Positions 44,369-53,680 of a stretch of 64,000 nucleotides of DNA are shown in pieces (the stretch's first letter is position 1; the number at the start of each line of letters is the position of its first letter). A model generated the notes under the pieces. The model was not told where the DNA came from, ran no database searches, and saw only the letters and a program-made list of their open reading frames with translations. The position numbers and the translations under genes were made by a program. The stretch comes from UTCHB3 sp008363265 (GTDB lineage: Bacteria > Bacteroidota > Ignavibacteria > Ignavibacteriales > Ignavibacteriaceae): NCBI GenBank assembly GCA_045863055.1, contig BTUW01000001.1, forward strand, positions 62,001-126,000. The letters are read 5' to 3'.

Positions 44369-45306
44369 TTGGAGAAAATGGCTTCTACATACATCTTGGG
44401 ATCAAAATTCTGAAGGTCTTCAATGCCTTCACCAACCCCTATGTAACGGACAGGAACACTCAGTTCACGACAGATCTGAAAGATCACGCCACCTTTCGCG
44501 GTGCCATCCAGTTTTGTAACGATCAGTCCTGACAATTCAGTTACCTTGGTAAACTCCTTGCCCTGTTGTACGGCATTCTGACCTGTTGTACCATCAACCA
44601 CGAGAAATATCTCATTTGGGGCGTACGGAAGTTTCTTTGCGATAACATTTTTAATCTTTTTCAATTCTTCCATCAGATTAACTTTCGTATGCAGTCTGCC
44701 GGCGGTATCAATCATCACCACATCAGCATTGATCTTGATGGCCTCCTCGATTGTTTCATACGCAACTGACGAGGGATCTGCTCCCTGGTGTTTCGAGATG
44801 ATGGGGACTCCGGCCCTTTCAGCCCAGATCTCCAGTTGTTCATTTGCGGCTGCTCTGAATGTGTCTGCGGCTCCAACCACAACTTTCCAACCTGACATTT
44901 TGAAGTTATGAGCGAGCTTACCGATAGTTGTGGTCTTGCCGGCCCCGTTAACACCAACAATAAGTATGACGAAAGGTTTGTATGCCTCGACATCAGGCTG
45001 GTATTCGCGGGAAGATATCGAGTGCGCAAGTTCGTCTTCAAGAACCTCTTTAACAATTGCCAAAACGTTCTCCCCCGAGCGGTCTTTCTCTGATTTTAAC
45101 CTTTTTCTTACTTCTTCGACAATCTTCATCGCCAGATCAAAACCGATATCGGATGTTATCAGAATCTCTTCCATCTCCTCAAGTGTGATCTCATCGATCA
45201 CGGCCTTTCCCGTCACGGTTTCGGATATCTTGTTGAATATTTTATCCCTGGTCTTAGTGAGACCGTCTTTAAGCTTACCGAAATCAAAATTTTTGAAGAG
45301 ACTCAT
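44365..45306 (-). CDS. ftsY: Signal recognition particle receptor FtsY
   Basis: Targets ribosome-nascent chain complexes to the membrane together with SRP. The 313-residue protein has an N-domain helical bundle and a GTPase G-domain with GVNGAGKT at 118-125, DTAGRLHTKVNLMEEL and TKLDGTAKGG. The acidic A-domain of E. coli FtsY is missing, so it is a short form that binds the membrane through its N-terminal helix. Overlaps pgsA and the lipid kinase gene by 4 nt each. Confidence 0.95.
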   Translation of the reverse strand: MSLFKNFDFGKLKDGLTKTRDKIFNKISETVTGKAVIDEITLEEMEEILITSDIGFDLAMKIVEEVRKRLKSEKDRSGENVLAIVKEVLEDELAHSISSREYQPDVEAYKPFVILIVGVNGAGKTTTIGKLAHNFKMSGWKVVVGAADTFRAAANEQLEIWAERAGVPIISKHQGADPSSVAYETIEEAIKINADVVMIDTAGRLHTKVNLMEELKKIKNVIAKKLPYAPNEIFLVVDGTTGQNAVQQGKEFTKVTELSGLIVTKLDGTAKGGVIFQICRELSVPVRYIGVGEGIEDLQNFDPKMYVEAIFSK

Positions 45307-45863
45307 GATCTGTTCCTGATGGATTTAACTGCCTTGATGGCATAATTTATGTATGAAACAAGAATTAAACTGATCAAACCGTAGTAATACAACTGCATCG
45401 GAAGACTTTCTTTATCTGCCCCGATATAGATGATGATCAGATACGACCCGATAAATGTAAATGTCCACTTCCCTATCCGGTCGGAAGCAGGCACACTTCC
45501 AAAGTATTTACTCAGAAATATTCCGGGAAGAATGATAAGCAAGTCACGTAGAACTATTATCAGAAAAAGCGCCGGATCGAGAATTCCGGTCAGGTAAAAG
45601 GCCAGTGAGACAGAGATCACCAATACTTTATCGGCTAACGGATCCAGTATTTTCCCGAGTTCTGAGACCTGGTTAAGTTTTCGCGCGAAATAACCGTCAA
45701 GAAAGTCAGAGATGCTGATCAAAAAGACCAGAACCAAAACGTACGGTTTCCCAAGTACTGTGCTGTCATAAAGTAGCCAAAAGAGCGGAAATGCTCCGAT
45801 CAGCCTGAAAAGACTGAGCAAATTTGATATCTGGAAGAAATGTTTAACTTGAATCCCAAACAT
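45303..45863 (-). CDS. pgsA: CDP-diacylglycerol-glycerol-3-phosphate 3-phosphatidyltransferase
   Basis: Makes phosphatidylglycerol phosphate. A 186-residue integral membrane protein of the CDP-alcohol phosphatidyltransferase family with the complete motif D53-x2-D56-G-x2-A-R-x8-G-x3-D74-x3-D78. Specificity for glycerol phosphate is inferred from size and context; phosphatidylserine or other head groups are possible. Its ATG overlaps the stop of the S8 protease gene by one base, and it overlaps ftsY by 4 nt. Confidence 0.85.
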   Translation of the reverse strand: MFGIQVKHFFQISNLLSLFRLIGAFPLFWLLYDSTVLGKPYVLVLVFLISISDFLDGYFARKLNQVSELGKILDPLADKVLVISVSLAFYLTGILDPALFLIIVLRDLLIILPGIFLSKYFGSVPASDRIGKWTFTFIGSYLIIIYIGADKESLPMQLYYYGLISLILVSYINYAIKAVKSIRNRS

Positions 45864-48800
45864 CAGTTTATCACCACAAGTTTACCTGTCTTAACGGAAA
45901 CTTCACTTCCTTTTCCATCTGTCATTGAAGCCCGGAATATGTAAACACCTGATGGTACAGGTTGCCCTTCAGAATCCTTCATATTCCAGTCGATCCCGCC
46001 GTTTCCGTCACTTTCTGAGAATTCTGCTATCCGCTTGCCATCCAAATTGAAAATGATAATATCGACATACCTTGGCAGATTGGCAAATGTAAGGCTTGTA
46101 TGCCTGGAACGGTCAGCAGGACTCGGATAGACGTACATATCATCCAAATTCGCGCTTGTGGAGGTCAGTACAATTGTTGCACCGGCGTTCTGGTTGATTG
46201 CCACATTTCCCGTAGTCTGTGATGATCTAACGCCTTTGATTGTCAGGGTATATTCCCTCCCAAGAGCGCCGACAGGTTTGGCTCCTTTGAGACCAAGTAT
46301 CACTGTTTTAGCATCACCGGGTGATTGAGTCACCGAGGTGGCCCGGTTATCCGGTGAAAATTGATAATTTGTTGTCTGAAGTGCAGTTGCCGGGTCAGGC
46401 TCAAGATTAAAAGTTATACTAACAGTATAGTTATCTATGATCCTGAAACTTTCGACGAAGAATTGCGCGACCGGAGATCCTGGTGAATAGCTGAACCTGG
46501 CAGTATCGGAAGGTACAGGAGAACCGTATAGATCAACGAGACCGCTTAAAACCACTGAATTAACACCGGGAAGGAGTTCCTCGTCGAACGTTAACTGAAA
46601 ACTGCTTTCACCCGAAGGACTGTAGGAAGAGACCGGAACCTTCCTCGTTCCTTTTATCAAGAATAAACCGGCAGGATCATCAACCTCTTTCCGCATCTTC
46701 CCTGAAAATGTCACTTCAACTGAATTGGAGGACCGGACACCGGCCGAGAGAAATTTAGCGGGAGAATGGTGAAACACCTTGAAGCTTTTCGTTGAAGCTC
46801 TGAAAGAGCTTGTCTGACCTTCGATCCGGTACCAGTATGTTGTATTCAAAGTTACATTAATGTCGGTATAGCTCTGAGAAGAAACAGAATCGTACAGGAC
46901 TAATGTTGAATCGGATGTACCGCGATAGATATAATATTTCGTGGATGTACCCTGAAAGTTTATAACGACCTGAGACTCATTCCTGCTGAATGCTGAAATA
47001 ATTGAGGGTGCAAATGAACGGGTCTGATCGAACTCAAAGAACTTTATTGTGTTTCCGTAAGGATAAGCGATCTCCGGAATTCCGTTTCCGTCAAAATCTT
47101 CGATCAGTATTGCGTTCGTATTGATATTTTCATCATATGACACCACTTCCCCGCCGATGCCCTGATTTTTTATCACATAGGCATACGGGTAAGTAAAAAG
47201 CAGTAGTTCCTGCTTGAAATCGCCATCGATATCGAAAAATTTTAACGCGTTTGAAGCACGCTGAAATGTTGAACGGAATTCAACCGCCGGATCGACAAAG
47301 GCATTATCATAGCTGACATTCAGTGATGTCCCCGAAAAATTAAATATAATTACGCGGTTGTACGGCGCAACATCAACCTCGGGGACGGCTTGAAGCAGAA
47401 TGGCAATGTCTTCCTGACCATCATTATTGAAATCACCTGTATTGATAAATGACGAGGATGAAATATACCCGGTTCTGACGATCTTGTCCGTTCTGATGTC
47501 GTTTAACGCGTTCACTTTCATCACAACAATGTCACCATCCGAGTCAGTGAAAACTATCTCGTTTTTACCGTCCCTGTCTATGTCTTTAACCACCAGAAAC
47601 GGTGAATTGAACATGTTCCCACCGAATCCCATTCCGGAATTGTTGTAAAATCTGGTGCGGTATGTCAGTGATAGATCGCTGTTGATAGCATAAACCACTA
47701 CTGTGGTGTCATTTTTTACGGCAAGAAGCTCATTTTTATTATCCCTGTCCAGGTCGAAAACACCGATCGGCCAGAAATATGAAGTATCAGCCGATCTTAC
47801 GAGTTCAAAAGGCTGTGTCCCGTTTGTCTGCTTGTGAATGTGAGTTGAGTAACCCCATAGTGAAAGAAGATCATTGGTGCCGTCTTTATTGAAATCGCCG
47901 TAATCTTTGGCAATTTTTCTTTGCAGGGTGTCGGTAGCCGCTTTAGTGAATGTGCCACCTTCAAATCTGAATAGATTGGTGGTCTCAGGTGTCATCAGCT
48001 CGCGGAGGATCGCACCTTTTTTTCCACCCGGTAGAGATATTGACCTGTCGAAAAGATAACCGGCCGGAAGAGAGTAGGTTTTCGCAGTCTTCTCCCATGT
48101 TCTGAACAGATCACCACTGTTCAGTGTGAAAACCTGATCGAGAGTATCAAAAATTGTGGTAACGAAACCACCTTCGTTGATCACTTCGAAATAGACATCA
48201 TATTGCTCAGAGGGAGCGATCTGTGATTTTGGAATAAAACCGTAGTGAAGTTGTTTCACAAATCCGGTATTTGTTGAAAATCCATCCAATGTAACATATT
48301 TGAATGCAGTTTCGGATGATTTTTTGTAATACATTTTAACGATTGCAGGGTCCTCGGTGTAAGTCGCCGCCATGAAGGTGGGTTTGTCACCATAATAAGC
48401 AGGGAGCAGGGATATCAATTCACCTTTGGTCCCGGTTCTCTTGATCCTGAAATTAACCCTCTCTTCAGCAGTGAAATCATTTGTTTGCACAACTTTCAAT
48501 CGCAGGGTGTAAACTGTGTCCTTAAACGATCTTATGGGCAGTTTGTAAATGTCTTTGTTTGCTACCTGGTTCAATTCTTCACTGATCAGGACATTCCATG
48601 ATGTCGGATTAAGTCCAGTTCCATACTCGAGTGAAAAAGCCTTAAAGTAAGATGATAGAACCGTGGCATTGATCGACAAAGTATCAAGCGAAGTTGAATG
48701 ATCCTGAAGTGGGAAGTTAAATTTAATAACCGATGGAGCAAGTACTTTCAAAGCACGGGAAAGATTCAGTCTACCCGCCCCCGAGCGGGGATCCCACCCC

Positions 48801-50077
48801 GGATTACCGATATCATCGGCGGTCGATTTGATTATCTGCTTTACCTCTTCATTTGAGAAAGACTTCCTGGAGAGGATCAAAGCGGCCGTTGCGGTCACGA
48901 ACGGAGCAGCGGCTGAAGTACCGTTAAAATCGCTGTACGACCAGTTTCGGGTGGTGGTCTTGATCTGTGTCCCAGGTGCAACGAGATCGAGGGTTGAACC
49001 ATAGTTCGAGCTTCCTGCCACATAGTCTTCCTGGGTGGAATTACCGACTGAAATTACTTCACTATAACCGGATGGATAGTGTGGATCAGAAGAATTTGAG
49101 TTGCCAGAACTGGCTACAAGAACAACATTTTTTGAATAGGCATATCTGATCACATCCCTGAGCACATGAGAGTAGGAGTAGTCGCCGAAGCTCATATTGA
49201 TCACTTTTGCACCCATTAACACGGAATAAAGAACTGCAGCCGCCACATCATCTTCTTCACCATAACCCTGAGGATCGAACGCGCGAAGATTCAGTACTTT
49301 AATTTTTGGGGCCACAGCCGCAATTCCCTTGCCATTGTTTGTTTCAGCACCGATAATTCCAGCAACAGCAGTACCGTGGGAGTAGAGATTTTCGTCCATT
49401 GGATCGTTGTCCCAATCAAGATAGTCTCCTCCGGTTGTATCAAAAGGAAAACCTGTCCTGTCAGTAAAGTCCCATCCCTGAAAATCATCAACAAAACCAT
49501 TGTTGTCGTCGTCAATTTTGTTGGTTCTTTTATCCCTGCCCTGTGAATCAGTACCTGACTCCCCTGAGTTAAGGGAAATTTTGTTTTGAAGATCGGGATG
49601 CAGATAATCGATTCCAGTATCAATGACACTGACGATAACGGTATCCGATCCTTCAGTGATCTGCCAGGCGTCATATGCCCTGATCCTTTCAAGAGCCCAC
49701 TGTTGCCCGACAAGACTGTCATTAGGGGTGTTGTTTATCTTGTATCTGACGCCCGCCTGCACATAAACCACACCGTCTTCACCGGCGAGTTCAAGTTTAA
49801 GAATATCTGCGGTGACGGGAGAAGAAACCCTTATTGCCATGATCCGGCTCAGTTCCGGTATATCCCTGCCCAAACCTCTTGCAAAAGGGACCACTTTTGC
49901 CTGATCCACGCCCGGAAACGCATCCTGTGACATGATCCTGGTCAATGAAGCAGTGAGTCGGTCTGCGATGTCACTTAGGGGTATATTATCAGAATATTTT
50001 ACAAAAACGAGGTTTTGTGAATTGATCGTCATCGCAAAAAAGCCAACAAGAATAAGAATAAGGCGACTAAACCTCAT
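45863..50077 (-). CDS. Giant S8 (subtilisin) peptidase with VCBS-like repeats and T9SS sorting tail
   Basis: A 1404-residue secreted serine protease. Order: signal peptide (about 1-20), a prodomain-like region, the S8 domain with D153 (VIDTGID), H234 (HGTAVAGI) and S388 (NGTSAAAPF), then beta-rich regions including several FG-GAP/VCBS-type repeats (DFNKDGTNDL, DIDRDGKNEI, DFNNDGQEDI, DIDGDFKQEL) at about 740-1060, fibronectin-like regions, and a C-terminal T9SS sorting-like domain with YPSPADRSRHTS and PSGVYIFRAS. All catalytic residues are present. I start at ATG 50077; ATG 50104 adds nine residues inside purF. With the chosen start it overlaps purF by 11 nt and pgsA by 1 nt. Confidence 0.9.
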   Translation of the reverse strand: MRFSRLILILVGFFAMTINSQNLVFVKYSDNIPLSDIADRLTASLTRIMSQDAFPGVDQAKVVPFARGLGRDIPELSRIMAIRVSSPVTADILKLELAGEDGVVYVQAGVRYKINNTPNDSLVGQQWALERIRAYDAWQITEGSDTVIVSVIDTGIDYLHPDLQNKISLNSGESGTDSQGRDKRTNKIDDDNNGFVDDFQGWDFTDRTGFPFDTTGGDYLDWDNDPMDENLYSHGTAVAGIIGAETNNGKGIAAVAPKIKVLNLRAFDPQGYGEEDDVAAAVLYSVLMGAKVINMSFGDYSYSHVLRDVIRYAYSKNVVLVASSGNSNSSDPHYPSGYSEVISVGNSTQEDYVAGSSNYGSTLDLVAPGTQIKTTTRNWSYSDFNGTSAAAPFVTATAALILSRKSFSNEEVKQIIKSTADDIGNPGWDPRSGAGRLNLSRALKVLAPSVIKFNFPLQDHSTSLDTLSINATVLSSYFKAFSLEYGTGLNPTSWNVLISEELNQVANKDIYKLPIRSFKDTVYTLRLKVVQTNDFTAEERVNFRIKRTGTKGELISLLPAYYGDKPTFMAATYTEDPAIVKMYYKKSSETAFKYVTLDGFSTNTGFVKQLHYGFIPKSQIAPSEQYDVYFEVINEGGFVTTIFDTLDQVFTLNSGDLFRTWEKTAKTYSLPAGYLFDRSISLPGGKKGAILRELMTPETTNLFRFEGGTFTKAATDTLQRKIAKDYGDFNKDGTNDLLSLWGYSTHIHKQTNGTQPFELVRSADTSYFWPIGVFDLDRDNKNELLAVKNDTTVVVYAINSDLSLTYRTRFYNNSGMGFGGNMFNSPFLVVKDIDRDGKNEIVFTDSDGDIVVMKVNALNDIRTDKIVRTGYISSSSFINTGDFNNDGQEDIAILLQAVPEVDVAPYNRVIIFNFSGTSLNVSYDNAFVDPAVEFRSTFQRASNALKFFDIDGDFKQELLLFTYPYAYVIKNQGIGGEVVSYDENINTNAILIEDFDGNGIPEIAYPYGNTIKFFEFDQTRSFAPSIISAFSRNESQVVINFQGTSTKYYIYRGTSDSTLVLYDSVSSQSYTDINVTLNTTYWYRIEGQTSSFRASTKSFKVFHHSPAKFLSAGVRSSNSVEVTFSGKMRKEVDDPAGLFLIKGTRKVPVSSYSPSGESSFQLTFDEELLPGVNSVVLSGLVDLYGSPVPSDTARFSYSPGSPVAQFFVESFRIIDNYTVSITFNLEPDPATALQTTNYQFSPDNRATSVTQSPGDAKTVILGLKGAKPVGALGREYTLTIKGVRSSQTTGNVAINQNAGATIVLTSTSANLDDMYVYPSPADRSRHTSLTFANLPRYVDIIIFNLDGKRIAEFSESDGNGGIDWNMKDSEGQPVPSGVYIFRASMTDGKGSEVSVKTGKLVVIN

Positions 50078-51545
50078 AGTGCTCCTTCGTAAAATTAAAA
50101 TCAACCTTCACAGGATATTTTCCCGAAAAACAGGCGGTACAATAATCGTCAGGACTGTCATCTTTAACGGCTTCGTAGAGATGCTCGATCTTAAGGTATT
50201 CAAGTGAATCCACCCCGATATATTCCCGGATCTTTTCCGTGTCACCATTCATTGTGTAAGCGATCAGTTCTTCTCTCGATGGGAAGTCCATACCGTAAAA
50301 GCATGAGTGCATGATCGGAGGAGAGGAAATTCTCAGATGTATCTCTTTGGGCCCCGCTTCCCTGATCAAATTGATGAGCTGTTTTGACGTGGTGCCGCGA
50401 ACGATGGAGTCGTCGATAACAACAACTATCTTGTCTTTCAGAACTCCCTTAACCGGATTGAACTTGATCTTGACCCTGAGCTCCCTGTTTTCCTGTCCCG
50501 GTTCAATAAATGTTCTGCCGATGTAGTGAGACCTCAATAGTCCGATCTCAAACTTGGCAGGGATGTTCATCTTTTCGAGTTCATTCGCGTAACCGAGGGC
50601 CGCAGTGTTTGAGCTGTCAGGTACGCTGATAACAATCACCTTCTGATCGGGGTCCGGGTTTTGAACCGGGTAATTTCTTGCGAGTATCTTGCCGAGGCGC
50701 CTTCTAATCTTATCGACACTGTGGCCGAAGATCAGACTGTCAGGCCGTGAGAAGTAGATATATTCGAAAATGCACTGTTTCTTAGCGACAGGCTCACCAT
50801 TAAACCTTCTTGACTCGGGGTTGGCATCCGGATCACCAAGGGGGATAAATATTACTTCTCCGGGCTCCACATCCCTGATATATTCCGCGGAAATTATATC
50901 GAAAGCGCAGGTTTCGGATGCAGCCACCCACGAATACCCCAGTTTGCCGAGTGACATGGGTCTGAAGCCGTGATTGTCTCGCGCAGCTACCAGATAATTA
51001 TCAGTAAGGATAACGACAGAAAATGCTCCTTTAACATAGCTTAATGCTTCGATGATCTGATCACGCTGGTCTTTTTTCTTGCTTTTTGCTATGAGATGCA
51101 GGAAAACTTCACTGTCAGATGTAGTTTGGAAGATCGAGCCTTCTGAAACAAGCCACTCCCTGAGTTCTTTGTCGTTGGTCAGGTTTCCATTGTGAGCAAC
51201 AGCGAGATTTCCGGAATGATAGTTGACCACAAATGGCTGGATGTTTTTACGTGAATTAGAGGAGCCGGTGGTCGAATACCGGTTGTGTCCTATCGCGGCA
51301 TTTCCCTGCAGTTGAGGCCTCCAGACATCAAAATCAGAAAACACTTCTGAAACCAGACCCTCCCCTTTGATGATCTTAAATACAGGACGACCGGAATCGA
51401 AATCATGGCTGACGATCCCTGATGCCTCCTGTCCGCGGTGCTGGAGCGCGTGCAGACCGTAATAGGCCATAGTGGAGGCATTAGGATTATTGGATATACC
51501 AAAAATGCCACAAAAACATTTGATTCTGCTAACAGTGATTTCCAT
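50067..51545 (-). CDS. purF: Amidophosphoribosyltransferase
   Basis: First committed step of purine synthesis. The 492-residue precursor has an 11-residue propeptide and then C12 (CGIFGI), the N-terminal nucleophile, as in B. subtilis. It has the PRTase motif VVVIDDSIVRGTT and four cysteines, C258, C415, C469 and C472, at the places that bind a [4Fe-4S] cluster in the B. subtilis enzyme. So it is the iron-sulfur, oxygen-sensitive type. The end overlaps the start of the giant protease gene by 11 nt. Confidence 0.95.
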   Translation of the reverse strand: MEITVSRIKCFCGIFGISNNPNASTMAYYGLHALQHRGQEASGIVSHDFDSGRPVFKIIKGEGLVSEVFSDFDVWRPQLQGNAAIGHNRYSTTGSSNSRKNIQPFVVNYHSGNLAVAHNGNLTNDKELREWLVSEGSIFQTTSDSEVFLHLIAKSKKKDQRDQIIEALSYVKGAFSVVILTDNYLVAARDNHGFRPMSLGKLGYSWVAASETCAFDIISAEYIRDVEPGEVIFIPLGDPDANPESRRFNGEPVAKKQCIFEYIYFSRPDSLIFGHSVDKIRRRLGKILARNYPVQNPDPDQKVIVISVPDSSNTAALGYANELEKMNIPAKFEIGLLRSHYIGRTFIEPGQENRELRVKIKFNPVKGVLKDKIVVVIDDSIVRGTTSKQLINLIREAGPKEIHLRISSPPIMHSCFYGMDFPSREELIAYTMNGDTEKIREYIGVDSLEYLKIEHLYEAVKDDSPDDYCTACFSGKYPVKVDFNFTKEHYEV

Positions 51546-51570
51546 TGGGTGTAAATTTTATTGAGGATAA

Positions 51571-51601
51571 CAAATTTACCAAATACGGGGAAGGTATAAA
51601 A
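51571..51601 (-). promoter_or_regulatory. Possible Bacteroidota-type promoter of purF
   Basis: On the minus strand TAAATTTG (51578-51571) fits the -7 element TAnnTTTG, and TTTT (51601-51598) sits 19 nt upstream where TTTG is expected. It lies between the tRNA-Pro and the purF start at 51545. The -33 match is only 3 of 4. Confidence 0.4.
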
Positions 51602-51622
51602 GGTAAAAGGCAGGGAGAAAAG

Positions 51623-51699
51623 TGGTCGGAACGGCGGGATTTGAACCCGCGACCCCTACTACCCCAAAGTAGTGCGCTACCGGGCTGCGCCACGTTCCG
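51623..51699 (-). tRNA. tRNA-Pro (anticodon GGG)
   Basis: A 77-nt tRNA on the minus strand with encoded CCA. Acceptor CGGAACG pairs with CGTTCCG; the anticodon stem CTACT/AGTAG encloses the 7-nt loop TTGGGGT with anticodon GGG (reads CCC and CCU); the T arm is GCGGG TTCAAAT CCCGC. First pair C1-G72 is the proline identity element. The 5' end is 3 nt after the merR-type gene's stop codon, so the tRNA may share that transcript. Confidence 0.97.
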
Positions 51700-51702
51700 A
51701 TC

Positions 51703-52131
51703 TTAAAGTTTGCTTTTCAGCAGTTCCAAGAATGATTTGATTTCCACGAGATCCCTGTAGAGTTCAGTGCGCTCTTCCGGGATTTCCTTATCAAAGTCAA
51801 CTTCAATATTCTCATCAGGGAGTTCATCATCGTGAAGCTGGACTTCATCTTTCTTAAAGTCCTCCGCGACGGGAAGTTTTCCTTTGAACTGTTCGTTGAG
51901 AACCTTCTTGGCACCTTCGATAGTATATTTTTGGTCACGTAACAGGCCTTTGATAAAGAGGATCAATTCGATCTCCTTATTGGTGTATATCCTGTTACCT
52001 GCCCTGTTTTTTTGCGGTCTGAGCTGGTCGAAAACATTTTCCCAAAAACGGAGCACATACTGCTCCACATCGGTTATCTTACTTACTTCACTAATCGAAT
52101 AGTAAAGTTTCTTGATGTTAAAATCTTTCAT
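51703..52131 (-). CDS. MerR-family transcriptional regulator
   Basis: A 142-residue regulator. The N-terminal winged helix-turn-helix (YYSISEVSKITDVEQYVLRFWE followed by the wing with NRAGNRIYTNKEIELI, separated by a short stretch) matches MerR; the rest is a charged, partly coiled region with no sensor cysteines, so it is not a metal sensor of the classical type. Target unknown. A well-matching promoter lies at 52155-52185, and a tRNA-Pro follows at 3 nt. Confidence 0.85.
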   Translation of the reverse strand: MKDFNIKKLYYSISEVSKITDVEQYVLRFWENVFDQLRPQKNRAGNRIYTNKEIELILFIKGLLRDQKYTIEGAKKVLNEQFKGKLPVAEDFKKDEVQLHDDELPDENIEVDFDKEIPEERTELYRDLVEIKSFLELLKSKL

Positions 52132-52154
52132 CAGAACCGTAAAATTTTAGACTG

Positions 52155-52185
52155 TAAATGTATGAAAATAGTCAGAATCTGCAAA
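52155..52185 (-). promoter_or_regulatory. Bacteroidota-type promoter of the MerR gene and tRNA-Pro
   Basis: On the minus strand: TTTG (52185-52182), 19 nt, then TACATTTA (52162-52155), one base off TAnnTTTG. The ATG of the regulator is at 52131, giving a short leader. Confidence 0.55.
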
Positions 52186-52199
52186 GGATAGCCGACCTG

Positions 52200-52880
52200 T
52201 TATTTGTTTTCTTTCAAAATAATATCGATGATCTCTGAAAAATCGTTGAGCTCGTAATCAGCGTTGTGATAAGGTGTATTGAACGTGTCGCCGTACTTCG
52301 CGAAAGCTGTTTTTATCCCGAGATTGGCCGCTCCCACAATATCTCTCTCAGCCCAGTCACCAACCATTATAGCTTCTCCGGCCTCAACTCCCAATTTTTT
52401 TAATATCGCCTTGAACGGTACCGGACTTGGCTTTCTTTCACCAGTCTCGTCGAAAGTGACCACTTCGTCAAAAATGTGATGAAAATTCAAATATGCCAGT
52501 CGCAGCCACGCCTCTTTGCTCGGAGCATCAGAAAGTATCCCCAGTTTGATACCCATCTTGAGCAACTGGTTCAAACTTGAATAAACGTGCGGATACGGGA
52601 TCAGGTTTGCTTCACGTGCCTTACGGTAAGATACAATACCTGAACTAAGTATCTTGTGGTCTATTCTGCCGATCTGTTTCGTCAGGAAGAGGTCGAAAAC
52701 CTGTTGGTACTCGATCCCCTGCTCCTTATAGATATCATCTATCGCGGCGGAAGCTGACTGCAGGTCCATCTTAAGACCGGCATCTATCATGGCGGTCAGA
52801 GCCGCTTCGATCGAAAGTCGCTTCATTTTCATAAAATCGACCAGTGTGTTGTCGAGGTCGAATATTACTGCTTTGATCAT
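52200..52880 (-). CDS. HAD-family hydrolase (phosphatase)
   Basis: A 226-residue HAD phosphatase with motif I DLDNTLVD (nucleophile D8), motif II in LGILSDAPS, motif III lysine in ERKPSP and motif IV MVGDWAERDI. A helical cap lies between motifs I and II. The substrate is not known. It starts 1 nt after the aroQ stop. Confidence 0.88.
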   Translation of the reverse strand: MIKAVIFDLDNTLVDFMKMKRLSIEAALTAMIDAGLKMDLQSASAAIDDIYKEQGIEYQQVFDLFLTKQIGRIDHKILSSGIVSYRKAREANLIPYPHVYSSLNQLLKMGIKLGILSDAPSKEAWLRLAYLNFHHIFDEVVTFDETGERKPSPVPFKAILKKLGVEAGEAIMVGDWAERDIVGAANLGIKTAFAKYGDTFNTPYHNADYELNDFSEIIDIILKENK

Positions 52881-53315
52881 TTACTCACCTTTTTTGAGAA
52901 TTTCCTGAATTAAGAAAACTGCGGCCTTATATCCGGTTTCCCGGAATCCGGAGATGTAGCCATCACACGCGGTGGCGGTTACAAGTTGTTGTCTGAAGTC
53001 TTCACGGTTTGCCAGATGCGAAAGGTGAACTTCAACTTTGATCCCTTTAACAAGTTCGAGGGCGTCCCTGATAACCACTGATGTGTGGGCATACCCGCCC
53101 GGATTGATCACAATATGATGTCCAGAATTTCTGACGCTTTGGAGAAAATCCACTATCTCGCCTTCAATATTGCTCTGAAAGAAAGAGAACTCAACTTCAG
53201 GGAATGCCTTTTGCAGCCCGGTGTTTATCGAATCCAAGGTGGTTGTACCATATTTAAACTGATCTCTTTCACCCAGAAGATTCAGGTTGGCGCCGTTTAC
53301 AATTGCAATTTTCAC
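52881..53315 (-). CDS. aroQ: 3-dehydroquinate dehydratase, type II
   Basis: Third step of the shikimate pathway. The 144-residue enzyme has the type II pattern: NLNLLGERDQFKYG with the flexible-lid R17 and catalytic Y22, NPGGYAHTS, and EVHLSHLANREDFR. The common NHEG segment is NIEG here. Length fits the dodecameric type II enzyme. It overlaps the next small gene by 4 nt (ATGA) and is followed by a HAD gene. Confidence 0.92.
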   Translation of the reverse strand: MKIAIVNGANLNLLGERDQFKYGTTTLDSINTGLQKAFPEVEFSFFQSNIEGEIVDFLQSVRNSGHHIVINPGGYAHTSVVIRDALELVKGIKVEVHLSHLANREDFRQQLVTATACDGYISGFRETGYKAAVFLIQEILKKGE

Positions 53316-53584
53316 TTAAATTCCGACATTGAATCGATGAATTCCCGAATTTTTGGGGCCACGTAGATCGAATCAACACCCAGTTCCTTCAGGGCTGATG
53401 CAAGGATGTTCGCTCTTCGCTGATCAGATGCGCTTTTATTTATCACAATAACCTTGGAGTCTTTAAGAATGCAATATCCGCCCTTAAAGTCTCCTTTCTC
53501 GAATCTGACGGTGGCCCCCAATTGAAAGGCCAGATCTTTCAGATCGTTCACCAAAGATTCAAGTTCTTTCTCTTTTATCTTCAT
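53312..53584 (-). CDS. Conserved small protein of unknown function
   Basis: A 90-residue soluble protein with a helical N-terminus, a beta hairpin containing GDFKGGYCILKDSKVIVINK, and a C-terminal helix. I do not recognise a named domain. It overlaps aroQ by 4 nt, so it is co-translated and may be linked to that pathway or to an adjacent metabolic role (inference). Confidence 0.7.
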   Translation of the reverse strand: MKIKEKELESLVNDLKDLAFQLGATVRFEKGDFKGGYCILKDSKVIVINKSASDQRRANILASALKELGVDSIYVAPKIREFIDSMSEFK

Positions 53585-53680
53585 TTACAGGGTTTTAGTG
53601 AACCGGTACTTCAGGAAAAGTTAATAAATTACGTATCTGCAATAATTTAGATATTACAAACCACAAAATAAGAAAATTAA

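Noticed and set aside
44930..45319. Plus-strand open frame opposite ftsY
   Set aside because: Antisense shadow of the FtsY GTPase gene with low-complexity Ser/Thr composition.
51546..51622. Riboswitch (purine type) before purF
   Set aside because: The 77-base gap is too short and shows no conserved junction bases or terminator hairpin; only a possible promoter.
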